A stretch of 6,986 nucleotides of DNA, from NCBI GenBank assembly GCA_024276455.1, contig JAJRXE010000116.1, forward strand, positions 1-6,986, in the 5' to 3' direction. How positions within the stretch are numbered: the first letter of the stretch is position 1; every line of letters starts with the position of its first letter. Under the pieces are notes generated by a model, which did no database searches, was not told the DNA's origin, and worked only from the letters and a program-made list of their open reading frames with translations. This DNA is from Calditrichota bacterium (lineage in GTDB: Bacteria; Calditrichota; Calditrichia; RBG-13-44-9). The translations under genes and the position numbers were made by a program. Shown piece after piece: positions 1 to 6,006 of this stretch.

Positions 1-965
1 CCGATAAACCCAATGCGCAGGTAGCGCAGCGGTTTAATATTGCGATCCACTTCTTTGCGGATCTGGACATCTTTGAGATGCAGGCGGCGCAGCTTGCGAG
101 AATAGGCTTCGATGCGATCCCAGATGTGGGTAATCACTTCCGGATGGTGGTGGGCGTAAAACTCCACCCCGCCGATCAATTTTTTACTAAGGCGAAAGTT
201 GTCCACCTCGTTTTTGGAAAGATGCTTGGCCTGCTGCAGTTCCGAGATTAAATCCTCTTTGTAGAAGGCTTCCAGTTCGTTAATAAACTGCTGCAGGGCG
301 GATTCCCCCAGATGTTTCACCTCGTTCTCGATGGCTCGCTGTAATTTGTCGGTTAATTGCTCCACGGCGTTAAAATCTCCCCGGGCGTACGGCTCAAAAA
401 ACTCAGCGGTCTCCACCGGCTCGCCCACATTGATGGTCACCGAGGTGCGAAATTTCCGCCGGGAGGCAAAGTTCAATCCCACCGGAATCAGTTTCACCCC
501 CAGCCGAAAATGGTTGCGTTTTTCCGCTTCTAACAAAATCCGGGCGGTCCCGGTTTTGATGCGTTTCACCTGCCAATCGGCGTGGGTGGTGCCTTCGGGA
601 TAAATTCCCAGAATCTTTCCCGCTTCCAGGGCGCGGTAACATTCCTCAAAGGTTTTCTTATTGGCTTCCCGGTGATTGGGACTATCCTCGCGCCGGTACA
701 CCGGAATCAGTCCCACTTTGCGAAGAAACGCGCCCAGGAGGGGATTTTTGAACAGCCGTCCGGTAGCCAGAAAATGAATCCGGGGCGCAAACCTGCTGCT
801 GACGATCAAGGTGTCCAGCAAATTGTTGGGGTGATTAATGGCCAGAATGGCGGGTCCCCGGGAGGGAATATTTTCCGGGCAACGCACCTCAATCTCTTTT
901 AAATAGAAAAAGAGAATCAATTTTACCAGCGGTTTCAAAAAGAAATACAGCAAGGGGCAACCCAC
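1..965 (-). CDS. PlsC-like (lyso)phospholipid / glycerol-phosphate acyltransferase, C-terminus cut by window edge
   Basis: This protein probably moves an acyl chain onto a glycerol-phosphate or lysophospholipid acceptor at the inner membrane. Counting from the GTG at 965, 321 residues are visible. A hydrophobic stretch (about residues 4-21) is followed by the four acyltransferase blocks in order: NHPNNLLD (43-50, the catalytic HX4D), GLIPVYR (84-90), YPEGTTH (121-127, acceptor phosphate binding) and LIPVGLNF (158-165). From about 190 onward the chain is charged and probably helical, and it ends in RIGFI as it leaves the window. This extension is longer than in classic PlsC (about 240 residues) and suits the larger LPLAT families of Bacteroidota-like bacteria. 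The frame is closed by TAA at 972-974, so the start must be GTG 965 or a later TTG (953). Neither has a Shine-Dalgarno. An ATG at 985-987 lies in another frame across an A7 run. The gene follows the M16 operon on the same strand but is separated from it by a terminator. The family is certain; the substrate is not. Confidence 0.9.
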   Translation of the reverse strand, partial: MGCPLLYFFLKPLVKLILFFYLKEIEVRCPENIPSRGPAILAINHPNNLLDTLIVSSRFAPRIHFLATGRLFKNPLLGAFLRKVGLIPVYRREDSPNHREANKKTFEECYRALEAGKILGIYPEGTTHADWQVKRIKTGTARILLEAEKRNHFRLGVKLIPVGLNFASRRKFRTSVTINVGEPVETAEFFEPYARGDFNAVEQLTDKLQRAIENEVKHLGESALQQFINELEAFYKEDLISELQQAKHLSKNEVDNFRLSKKLIGGVEFYAHHHPEVITHIWDRIEAYSRKLRRLHLKDVQIRKEVDRNIKPLRYLRIGFI

Positions 966-1066
966 GTTTTTTTACAAATAATAACATTTTTTTTAAAGGG
1001 AGCCAATCATTTTGTTGGGGAAATGAAAAAAAATGGAAATTTTTGCTGCCCTCGAACAGTACCGAT

Positions 1067-1092
1067 GAATACGAATTAAAATTCGAGTATTC
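1067..1092. promoter_or_regulatory. AT-rich dyad upstream of the acyltransferase gene
   Basis: Arms CGAATT (1072-1077) and AATTCG (1080-1085) form an inverted repeat around AA. Outer arms GAATA (1067-1071) and TATTC (1088-1092) extend it, with two unpaired bases (AG) on the right side. It lies about 100 bases before the acyltransferase start and could be an operator or a small hairpin. No regulator can be named. Confidence 0.3.
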
Positions 1093-1146
1093 TGCCCTGA
1101 AAATGTCATTTTAATTTTATCGGAGCGGGCAAAAAATAGATGAGAA

Positions 1147-1334
1147 GGCGAGGGAGTTCTGGCTCCGCCGGTCCGGGTGGTTAATGTAATTTCCTTAACC
1201 GAGGTAGCCGCAAGCTTCATGCTTGCGCAGTTTCTTTCTGTCGTCCCTGTGGCGGGACTCTCTTTGGTTTGGTTGCCCTCCGTTTTCCCCGGATTGGAAA
1301 TCCGGGGCTAAGTTCACTGTGTCCCTTCCGGGAC
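1147..1334. repeat. Cluster of REP-like palindromes
   Basis: Four clean inverted repeats follow each other: CGCAAGC/GCTTGCG (1209-1227, 5-base loop), GTCCC/GGGAC (1243-1258), CCCCGGATT/AATCCGGGG (1287-1307, 3-base loop, 9-bp perfect stem) and GTCCC/GGGAC (1321-1334, 4-base loop). A fifth, imperfect one lies at 1147-1169 (GGC..GGAG/CTCC..GCC). Dense chains of short GC-rich hairpins in a spacer are typical of dispersed, non-coding palindromic elements such as REP or BIME-like units. Whether copies exist elsewhere in the genome cannot be seen here. Confidence 0.6.
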
Positions 1335-1393
1335 GCTCAGGATTTTTAAATCATTGCCCGTTTTCGTGTCATTCAGGGAATTGGCGGGCAATA

Positions 1394-1430
1394 AAAAAGC
1401 ACTGCCAGAACCACTCCGACAGTGCTTTTT
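1394..1430 (-). terminator. Intrinsic terminator of the M16 operon
   Basis: An 11-bp perfect stem pairs 1394-1404 (AAAAAGCACTG) with 1420-1430 (CAGTGCTTTTT) around a 15-base loop. Read on the minus strand, the stem ends in a run of T. It sits 29 bases past the stop codon of the second M16 gene. The A/T tails on both sides mean it could also work in the plus direction. Confidence 0.85.
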
Positions 1431-1458
1431 GCTTACTACCCTTTCTTTCCGGACAAAT

Positions 1459-2850
1459 TCAGGGCATAACCACTTTTCCAAACGGGGTTAACTGCTTTTT
1501 CACCACTTTCTTATCGCCCACCACCACGATAATCATGTCCTGATCCTTCAGGTACTTCCGGGTCATCTCCTGGACTTTCTCCGGAGTTACCGCGTACACA
1601 TTCTTAACAAAATTGGTCAGGTAACTGTCCGGCAAACCGTGCAAATCCAGAAAAGCCAGTTGCCCGATAATCCCCTGCCGGGTGGAATTGCGCAGCACAA
1701 AGGTCCCAGCCATGTAATTCTGAATGCCCTCCAGCTCTTCTTTGGCGGGCGGTTCGTTTTGCAATCGCTTCACCTCTTTAATGATTTCCTTCAGGGACGC
1801 GCCGGTATATTTGGTGGTCACATCGGCCGCTTCCACCCAGTAAGCGTCTCGGTAATGGGTGGAGACCATGCTGCGAGGCGAATAGGTGTACCCCTTGTCT
1901 TCCCGAATGTTGGAAGTAATTCGGGAAGCGAAGCTACCGCCCAGCAGGGTGTTGGTCACCAGCAGGGGCAAATAGTCCGGATTGGAGGGATCGATCACCG
2001 GTAATCCGATGTAGATAGTGGATTGCGGTGCACCGGGCCGATCCAGCAGATAGACGATCCGTCCACTGCGGGGTTTAGGAATGTCAATGAGCGGTTCGGG
2101 ACCTTCCTTCCAATCCCCAAACGCTTTGCAAATGGCCGCCTCTACGGCTTTCTGGTCGAACCGACCCGCCACGTAAAGATGGGTGCGCCGGGCGCCAAAA
2201 TTGTCCTGGTAGAAACTCTTCACATCGTCAATGGTGTAACGGCGGATCATCTCCTCGGTGGGGAACATGCGTCCGTAGGGATGGCCGTCGTAAAGCGCTT
2301 TCAGAAACTGCTCCCGGGCCAGCATCTGGGGCTGCGATTTGCTGAGGTGCAGATTACGGATTAGATTGGTTTTCAAGCGCTCTAACTCCGATTCCGGGAA
2401 GGCAGGATGTTTGATCACATCCGCCATCAGATCCACCAATTGGGGCCCGAACTCGCTCAACACATCGCCAAAGAGGAAAGTTTGATCCTCTCCCACATTA
2501 ACGCTAATATCGCCGCCCATATTCGCGGCCTGTTCGGCCACTTCCTTGGCACTGCGACTGGTGGTCCCCTCTTTCAGATAATCGCCGGTTAAATCCGCCA
2601 GCCACACCTGGTTTTCTTTTTCATTCAGATTGCCGGCCCGCACGGAAATACCCACCGTCACTTTCGGCAGAGAACCGTACGGAACCAGGGTTACCTTCAG
2701 CCCGTTGTCCAGCGTAAAGGTGGTTTTTTGCGGCAAATTGAAATCTTTTGGCTTTCCACCTTTGGGCGGTTGCTGTTTCTGGGCAAAAGTCAGCGAAAGC
2801 AGCCCCAGAATCAGCGCAAAAGTAACCGTAAATCTTATTTTTGTTCTCAT
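1459..2850 (-). CDS. Secreted M16-family peptidase homologue lacking the zinc motif (non-catalytic partner subunit)
   Basis: This 463-residue protein has the length and two-lobed plan of a half-size M16 (insulinase/processing-peptidase) subunit. It begins with a Sec signal peptide (MRTKIR, then a hydrophobic core, likely cut after TFA at residue 23), so it acts outside the cytoplasm. The M16 N-terminal lobe starts near residue 43 (FTLDNGLKVTLV). Where active members have HxxEH, this one reads WLADLTGD (83-90), with D86, G89 and D90 in the H, E and H places, so it should not bind catalytic zinc. The C-terminal lobe keeps R316 and Y323 in REDKGYTY, the R/Y pair that holds substrate in M16 enzymes. 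It is the second gene of a two-gene operon, 15 bases after the catalytic partner, and has a strong AAGGAGG ribosome site. By analogy with bacterial two-gene M16 heterodimers and mitochondrial MPP, it probably forms the substrate-binding half of a protease. Family and loss of HxxEH are read directly; dimerisation is inferred. Confidence 0.92.
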   Translation of the reverse strand: MRTKIRFTVTFALILGLLSLTFAQKQQPPKGGKPKDFNLPQKTTFTLDNGLKVTLVPYGSLPKVTVGISVRAGNLNEKENQVWLADLTGDYLKEGTTSRSAKEVAEQAANMGGDISVNVGEDQTFLFGDVLSEFGPQLVDLMADVIKHPAFPESELERLKTNLIRNLHLSKSQPQMLAREQFLKALYDGHPYGRMFPTEEMIRRYTIDDVKSFYQDNFGARRTHLYVAGRFDQKAVEAAICKAFGDWKEGPEPLIDIPKPRSGRIVYLLDRPGAPQSTIYIGLPVIDPSNPDYLPLLVTNTLLGGSFASRITSNIREDKGYTYSPRSMVSTHYRDAYWVEAADVTTKYTGASLKEIIKEVKRLQNEPPAKEELEGIQNYMAGTFVLRNSTRQGIIGQLAFLDLHGLPDSYLTNFVKNVYAVTPEKVQEMTRKYLKDQDMIIVVVGDKKVVKKQLTPFGKVVMP

Positions 2851-2857
2851 TGTGTGT

Positions 2858-2864
2858 CCTCCTT
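2858..2864 (-). promoter_or_regulatory. Strong Shine-Dalgarno of the non-catalytic M16 gene
   Basis: AAGGAGG lies 7 bases before the ATG at 2850 and just after the TAA stop of the upstream gene (2866-2868). It fixes the start codon and indicates a co-transcribed pair with efficient translation of the second subunit. Confidence 0.85.
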
Positions 2865-2865
2865 C

Positions 2866-4230
2866 TTAAGATGCCGCTTTAGGTTCAACCATCAGAACCG
2901 TACGATTGGTGGATCGCAGGTATTCTCTGGCGGTTTTCTGGATCAATTCCGGCGTGACGGCACGGAACTGGGCTTCGATTTGATTAATCCGCGCCGGATT
3001 ATCGTCGAACAGGGCAAAAGCGGCCAGTAAGTCCGCCCGACCAAAGCCGTAAAAACCGCCCAGCATGTCGTACATGTAAGACCGCATTTTCACCAACGCG
3101 CGGTCCAGGGTGGCCTGATCGACCGGTTTTTCCTGCAGGCGGCCAATCACCTGATCGATGGCGGTAAGGATGGAATCCGTCGGCACATTGGAATCGTGGA
3201 AGAGATACCCGACCCACAGCATGGGTCCGTTGTAATTAAACATGTTGCCCAGCATATTGATGCCGCCCCGCACCGAACCGGTGTACCCTTTTTCCTGCAC
3301 CAGTTTCTGGAACAACCAGCTGTCCTCTCCCTGGAGCAGAATCTGGTCAATGAGCCCCATGGCATAATACTCCGGGGTGTTGCGTTCCGGCATGTGGTAA
3401 CCAAAAGCCAGGGCGGGACGATTGGCCAGGGGATCTTCTTTGGTGAAGCGTTTTTCCTTCTCCTGTCGCGGCTCGGAAATGTCCGGCGGTGGCGGCAACT
3501 CACCGGAGGGAATGTCGCCAAAATACTTCTTGATCATTGCCAGCGCTTCGGCCGGTTCAAAATCGCCCACCACCACAACCACGGCGTTGTTGGGGGAGTA
3601 ATAGGTGTCGAAAAACTTCTTCACGTCCTCCAGGGTAGCCGCTTCAATGTCGGACAAATCGCCGTAAAAATTGTGGGCATTGTACCAGTTCTCATTGGCG
3701 TACTGCGGTAAATCCAGCCAGGGGAAACCGCCGTAGGGCCGATTGAGCACATTCACCTTCACCTCGTTAATCACCACATCCTTCTGGTTGCGGAGATTCT
3801 CTTCCGTAATGGCCAGACTCCGCATGCGGTCGGCTTCTGCCCAGAGCACTGTTTCCAGCTTGTGGGCAGGAACAATTTCGAAATAATTGGTAAAATCAAA
3901 ACGGGTGGAACCGTTCAGCACCCCGCCATTGCTTTGCACCAGTTTGATGAATTCCATCTTGCCCAGGTTGGCGGAACCCTGGAACATCATGTGTTCGAAC
4001 AGATGGGCAAACCCGGTGCGGTCTTTCGGTTCAATCCGAAAACCAATGTTGTAATACACTGCCACCACCACAGTAGGCGCGGTGTGATCCGGAGAGAGTA
4101 CCACCTTCAGCCCATTGTCCAGCTTGTGGTATTCCACCGGCACCTGAAAACCCTGCGGCTTTTGGGTGCAGGAGGCCAACAGCGCCAGGCTCACCAGCAC
4201 CAGAATTCCCAAATACCCTAATCGTTTCAT
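2866..4230 (-). CDS. M16-family zinc metallopeptidase, lipoprotein (catalytic subunit)
   Basis: This is a 454-residue zinc-dependent endopeptidase of the insulinase/processing-peptidase family (M16). The N-terminus is a lipoprotein signal: MKR, a hydrophobic core, then the lipobox LLASC with Cys21. The residue after Cys is Thr rather than Asp, so by the E. coli rule the protein would go to the outer membrane. The zinc site HLFEH is at 76-80 (His76 and His80 ligands, Glu79 catalytic), and Glu156 in NEVK is the third ligand at the expected spacing of about 75. The second lobe lacks the R/Y pair: the matching segment VQEKGYTG has V311 and G318 where the downstream partner has Arg and Tyr. The two proteins therefore appear to share one active site between them. 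The start is set by GGAGG at 4235-4239. This is the first gene of the operon, with a candidate promoter at 4320-4349. Natural substrates are unknown; peptides or misfolded envelope proteins are plausible. Confidence 0.95.
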   Translation of the reverse strand: MKRLGYLGILVLVSLALLASCTQKPQGFQVPVEYHKLDNGLKVVLSPDHTAPTVVVAVYYNIGFRIEPKDRTGFAHLFEHMMFQGSANLGKMEFIKLVQSNGGVLNGSTRFDFTNYFEIVPAHKLETVLWAEADRMRSLAITEENLRNQKDVVINEVKVNVLNRPYGGFPWLDLPQYANENWYNAHNFYGDLSDIEAATLEDVKKFFDTYYSPNNAVVVVVGDFEPAEALAMIKKYFGDIPSGELPPPPDISEPRQEKEKRFTKEDPLANRPALAFGYHMPERNTPEYYAMGLIDQILLQGEDSWLFQKLVQEKGYTGSVRGGINMLGNMFNYNGPMLWVGYLFHDSNVPTDSILTAIDQVIGRLQEKPVDQATLDRALVKMRSYMYDMLGGFYGFGRADLLAAFALFDDNPARINQIEAQFRAVTPELIQKTAREYLRSTNRTVLMVEPKAAS

Positions 4231-4234
4231 AGAT

Positions 4235-4239
4235 CCTCC
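4235..4239 (-). promoter_or_regulatory. Shine-Dalgarno of the catalytic M16 gene
   Basis: GGAGG is spaced 4 bases from the ATG at 4230. It supports this ATG as the start and so supports the lipoprotein signal that begins there. Confidence 0.8.
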
Positions 4240-4319
4240 ATTTAGTGTGAAATCATTTCTTTTTTCGGGAACGTTTACGGATTTCTTTTCAAAAAGTTAC
4301 CAAGCAAATCCAGAAAAAC

Positions 4320-4349
4320 AATATAGGCATTAAAATCGGGGTGAGGCAA
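4320..4349 (-). promoter_or_regulatory. Candidate sigma70-type promoter for the M16 operon
   Basis: On the minus strand TTGCCT (4344-4349) is followed after 18 bases by TATATT (4320-4325). This would start transcription near 4312 and give a leader of about 80 bases before the ATG at 4230. The match is good but not perfect, and other AT-rich hexamers lie nearby. Confidence 0.5.
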
Positions 4350-4442
4350 GGAGTGATCCGGATAATCGGCCGGATACGCCCCGGGGGTTTTCTGAGCAAA
4401 CCCGGAAATGAGGAACCGGCGAGGGAGTGGTAAGAAGAAGGG

Positions 4443-4498
4443 GCGAAAGGGCGAAACGGAGAAACGGAGAACCGGGGAATCGGGGAAACGGAGAAAGG
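4443..4498. repeat. Seven-copy 8-bp tandem repeat
   Basis: Seven consecutive 8-base units fit a consensus close to GAGAAACG: gcgaaagg, gcgaaacg, gagaaacg, gagaaccg, gggaatcg, gggaaacg, gagaaagg. One strand is almost purely purine apart from the C in the unit. A more degenerate purine stretch precedes it from about 4431. The unit is not a multiple of three and lies in no credible gene, so it is a non-coding microsatellite-like repeat. Confidence 0.8.
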
Positions 4499-4591
4499 AG
4501 TAATGGGAAATAAAGAAGCGAGGTATCCGTTCCGCTGGTTATTGTTAATTTCTGGAAAACAAGCCCAAAGGGTGGGAAGATTACGGCCTGA

Positions 4592-4614
4592 GGTTGCACT
4601 CCGGGGGAATAACC
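4592..4614. repeat. Imperfect palindrome in the divergent spacer
   Basis: GGTT (4592-4595) and AACC (4611-4614) flank an inner TCC/GGA core centred on CCGG. The GC-rich, centrally paired form is like the palindromes at 1209-1334 but has a different sequence. It may be a further dispersed palindromic unit. Confidence 0.35.
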
Positions 4615-4739
4615 ATCTGTTAACCCAAGAAGCTCTGACAGAGTGCCCAAAACCGGGAGGCAAGCAGGACTGTTTCTCTCTCGGGAATTTCGCCACCCGG
4701 GGGCACCCCCAAAAAGTTGAACGATTAAGCACATCTTGT

Positions 4740-4768
4740 TTGACTTATTTTTACAAATTTTTTATAAT
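4740..4768 (+). promoter_or_regulatory. Near-consensus sigma70 promoter facing the CPBP gene
   Basis: TTGACT (4740-4745) is followed after exactly 17 bases by TATAAT (4763-4768). The spacer is AT-rich. Transcription would begin near 4775 and run right for about 230 bases before the CPBP reading frame. It is the best promoter in the window. Confidence 0.75.
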
Positions 4769-4828
4769 ACGCTTAACGGTGAGAACATTAAAACCAGAGG
4801 ATTGGAAGCATCGTTTTACTCATTGTCC

Positions 4829-4841
4829 CAAGTTGAACTTG
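4829..4841. promoter_or_regulatory. Perfect dyad CAAGTTGAACTTG in the CPBP leader
   Basis: Arms CAAGTT and AACTTG surround a single G, about 55 bases past the predicted transcription start. The core AGTTGAAC also occurs at 4715-4722, just before the -35 element. Two copies flanking a promoter could be binding sites for one regulator, but the match is short and could be chance. Confidence 0.3.
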
Positions 4842-4952
4842 TAACGGGGATAAGTAACGACCAATAAACGCCGGAGCAATTCTCCACGGCTTCAGCACGG
4901 TTATTACCGCTCGCGGCAGTCTAAGAATTCGTTTCGGTATCCGGTAAGTCCG

Positions 4953-4981
4953 GTTAAACCAAATCGACGCAGGAAAGTCAA
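4953..4981 (-). promoter_or_regulatory. Weak candidate leftward promoter
   Basis: On the minus strand TTGACT (4976-4981) is followed after 17 bases by TTTAAC (4953-4958), a 4 of 6 match to the -10 consensus. If active, it would send a transcript from about 4946 against the CPBP leader. No gene lies close behind it. Confidence 0.22.
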
Positions 4982-5007
4982 TACCATAATCACTCAATCC
5001 AGAAGCA

Positions 5008-5862
5008 TTGAAAGGACGCGCTATTATTTTTCAACTGTTAGAACGGATTAAAAAGCACCCCCTTGCCGCTTATTTTGTCCTGGCCCTGAGCATCACCTGG
5101 CTCCTGGTGCTGCCGCTGGTGTTGGCGGGACAAAAGCTGCTCCCGTTTAACATCTCGGAACACTGGCACGTGCTGGGAGCCCTGGGACCGATCGGGGCGG
5201 CGCTCATTGTTACCGCGGTGGCGAACGGCAAAGCGGGTCTGGCGGAATTCCGGCAACGGATGACCCGCTGGAAGGTCGGGCCGCTCTGGTGGGGGGTGTC
5301 CGCTTTCAGTCCCTTCGCCCTGTTTTTGCTTGCCGTTCTGCTGCTGCGTCTCTCCGGAAATCCCTGGCCGGATTTTGCAAAGCTGGCCGGTCGACCGTAC
5401 GGGACGGGGCTCTGGATAGGCGGCTCGTTGCTGTCTGCCATCGCGTACGGAATCGGGGAAGAAGCCGGCTGGCGGGGGTTTGCTCTGCCCCGACTGCAAT
5501 ACCCGCGAAGCGCCCTGGCGGCCACTTTTATCCTGGCGCTGATCTGGGCTCTCTGGCACCTCCCAATGTTCTTCTACCGTTTCGAGTTCGGCATTGGCCC
5601 GCTCATCGGCTTCTTTTTGGGCTTATTCGCTGGCGCCATCTGGCTTACCTTTCTTTACAACAGCACCGGGGGCAGCATCCTGATGGTGGCCCTGTGGCAC
5701 ACCACCTGGAATGTGGTTAATATCTTCGCCCTGGTAATTTCCCTGGAAGTGGTTGCCATAATGAGCACCTTGGTCATGGTGGCGGCCCTCCTGATTGTTT
5801 TAATTGAGAAACCCGCCCGGCTCTCCCGTCGGGGTCAGCACACCATTCCACCGACTTCTTGA
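5008..5862 (+). CDS. CPBP-family (CAAX/Rce1-like) intramembrane glutamic protease
   Basis: This is a multi-pass membrane protein of 284 residues from TTG 5008. It carries the full CPBP/ABI signature: EEAGWR (151-156; motif 1, EExxxR, with the catalytic Glu), the H of LWHLP at 184 (motif 2) and HTTWN (231-235; motif 3, HxxxN). Hydrophobic segments lie near residues 20-40, 55-72, 97-123, 133-150, 170-190, 193-218, 222-240 and 241-266, so about eight helices with the motifs inside the membrane. Family members cleave prenylated CAAX proteins in eukaryotes and act in peptide processing, immunity or signalling in bacteria; this substrate is unknown. The start is unsettled because no ATG is in frame near the N-terminus. 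TTG 5008 has no good ribosome site, whereas AAAGGA (5011-5016) would suit ATT at 5023. It stands alone, divergent from the M16 operon and convergent with the sigma54 activator gene. Confidence 0.92.
   Translation: MKGRAIIFQLLERIKKHPLAAYFVLALSITWLLVLPLVLAGQKLLPFNISEHWHVLGALGPIGAALIVTAVANGKAGLAEFRQRMTRWKVGPLWWGVSAFSPFALFLLAVLLLRLSGNPWPDFAKLAGRPYGTGLWIGGSLLSAIAYGIGEEAGWRGFALPRLQYPRSALAATFILALIWALWHLPMFFYRFEFGIGPLIGFFLGLFAGAIWLTFLYNSTGGSILMVALWHTTWNVVNIFALVISLEVVAIMSTLVMVAALLIVLIEKPARLSRRGQHTIPPTS
5011..5016 (+). promoter_or_regulatory. Shine-Dalgarno-like AAAGGA near the CPBP start
   Basis: AAAGGA lies inside the frame if TTG 5008 is the start. It lies 6 bases before ATT 5023 (isoleucine), which is in frame. 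It may mark a rare ATT start giving 279 residues, or it may be chance. Confidence 0.3.
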
Positions 5863-5886
5863 CGGGCAATCGCCTAATCCAATTGA

Positions 5887-5919
5887 AAAAACCGGTCAGA
5901 AGGGACAACGGTGGTTTTT
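5887..5919. terminator. Possible bidirectional terminator between convergent genes
   Basis: AAAAACC (5887-5893) pairs with GGTTTTT (5913-5919), and an inner GTC/GAC helix (5895-5897 with 5904-5906) closes a 6-base loop. An uneven internal loop weakens the structure. It lies 24 bases past the CPBP stop. On the minus strand it ends in six T and lies about 90 bases past the stop of the activator gene. Confidence 0.5.
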
Positions 5920-6006
5920 CCTACGAATCACCCGAATGATGGGAAAACGGGTAACATTCTAATAATTCTATTCTAACGCCGGGCTCGCGGTCGAAACGTC
6001 CTCCCC

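Larger units (their letters stand above)
966..1458. other. Gene-free spacer between acyltransferase and M16 operon
   Basis: I see no credible gene in this 493-base stretch. The part next to the acyltransferase (about 966-1135) is AT-rich with several A/T runs and holds a dyad at 1067-1092. I found no convincing -35/-10 pair for the acyltransferase there. The middle (about 1147-1334) is GC-richer and packed with short palindromes. The right end carries the terminator of the M16 operon. The open frames here have compositions unlike protein and are best ignored. Confidence 0.7.
4231..5007. other. Long gene-free divergent spacer
   Basis: This 777-base stretch separates the leftward M16 operon from the rightward CPBP gene. 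Open frames here (for example about 4503-4844 plus, 4289-4732 minus and 4788-4997 minus) show no recognisable domain and are built partly from low-complexity repeat. It contains the M16 promoter candidate, an imperfect hairpin (4381-4390 with 4398-4405), an 8-bp tandem repeat, further palindromes (4592-4614; CTCTG/CAGAG at 4633-4643; GGGGG/CCCCC at 4699-4710), a consensus-like rightward promoter and about 230 bases of possible leader. Confidence 0.65.

Noticed and set aside
3196..3711. Rightward 171-codon frame inside the catalytic M16 gene
   Set aside because: It is antisense to an unmistakable M16 coding region and has no domain of its own.
4289..4734. Leftward open frames of 134-147 codons upstream of the M16 operon
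   Set aside because: Part of each is translated from the 8-bp repeat, giving a Ser/Pro/Phe-rich low-complexity run. They cover the M16 promoter candidate, and no domain is visible.
4503..4844. Rightward open frame of 113 codons in the divergent spacer
   Set aside because: It crosses the predicted rightward promoter and several palindromes, has no recognisable domain, and overlaps equally long leftward frames in the same DNA.
4788..4997. Leftward 69-codon frame in the CPBP leader
   Set aside because: No ribosome site, no recognisable family, and other frames read equally well. I considered a transposase remnant but saw no terminal repeats or motif.
5546..5575. TGGCAC resembling a sigma54 -24 element within the CPBP gene
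   Set aside because: No TTGC-type -12 element at the required spacing follows, and it lies in coding sequence for the conserved LWHLP motif.
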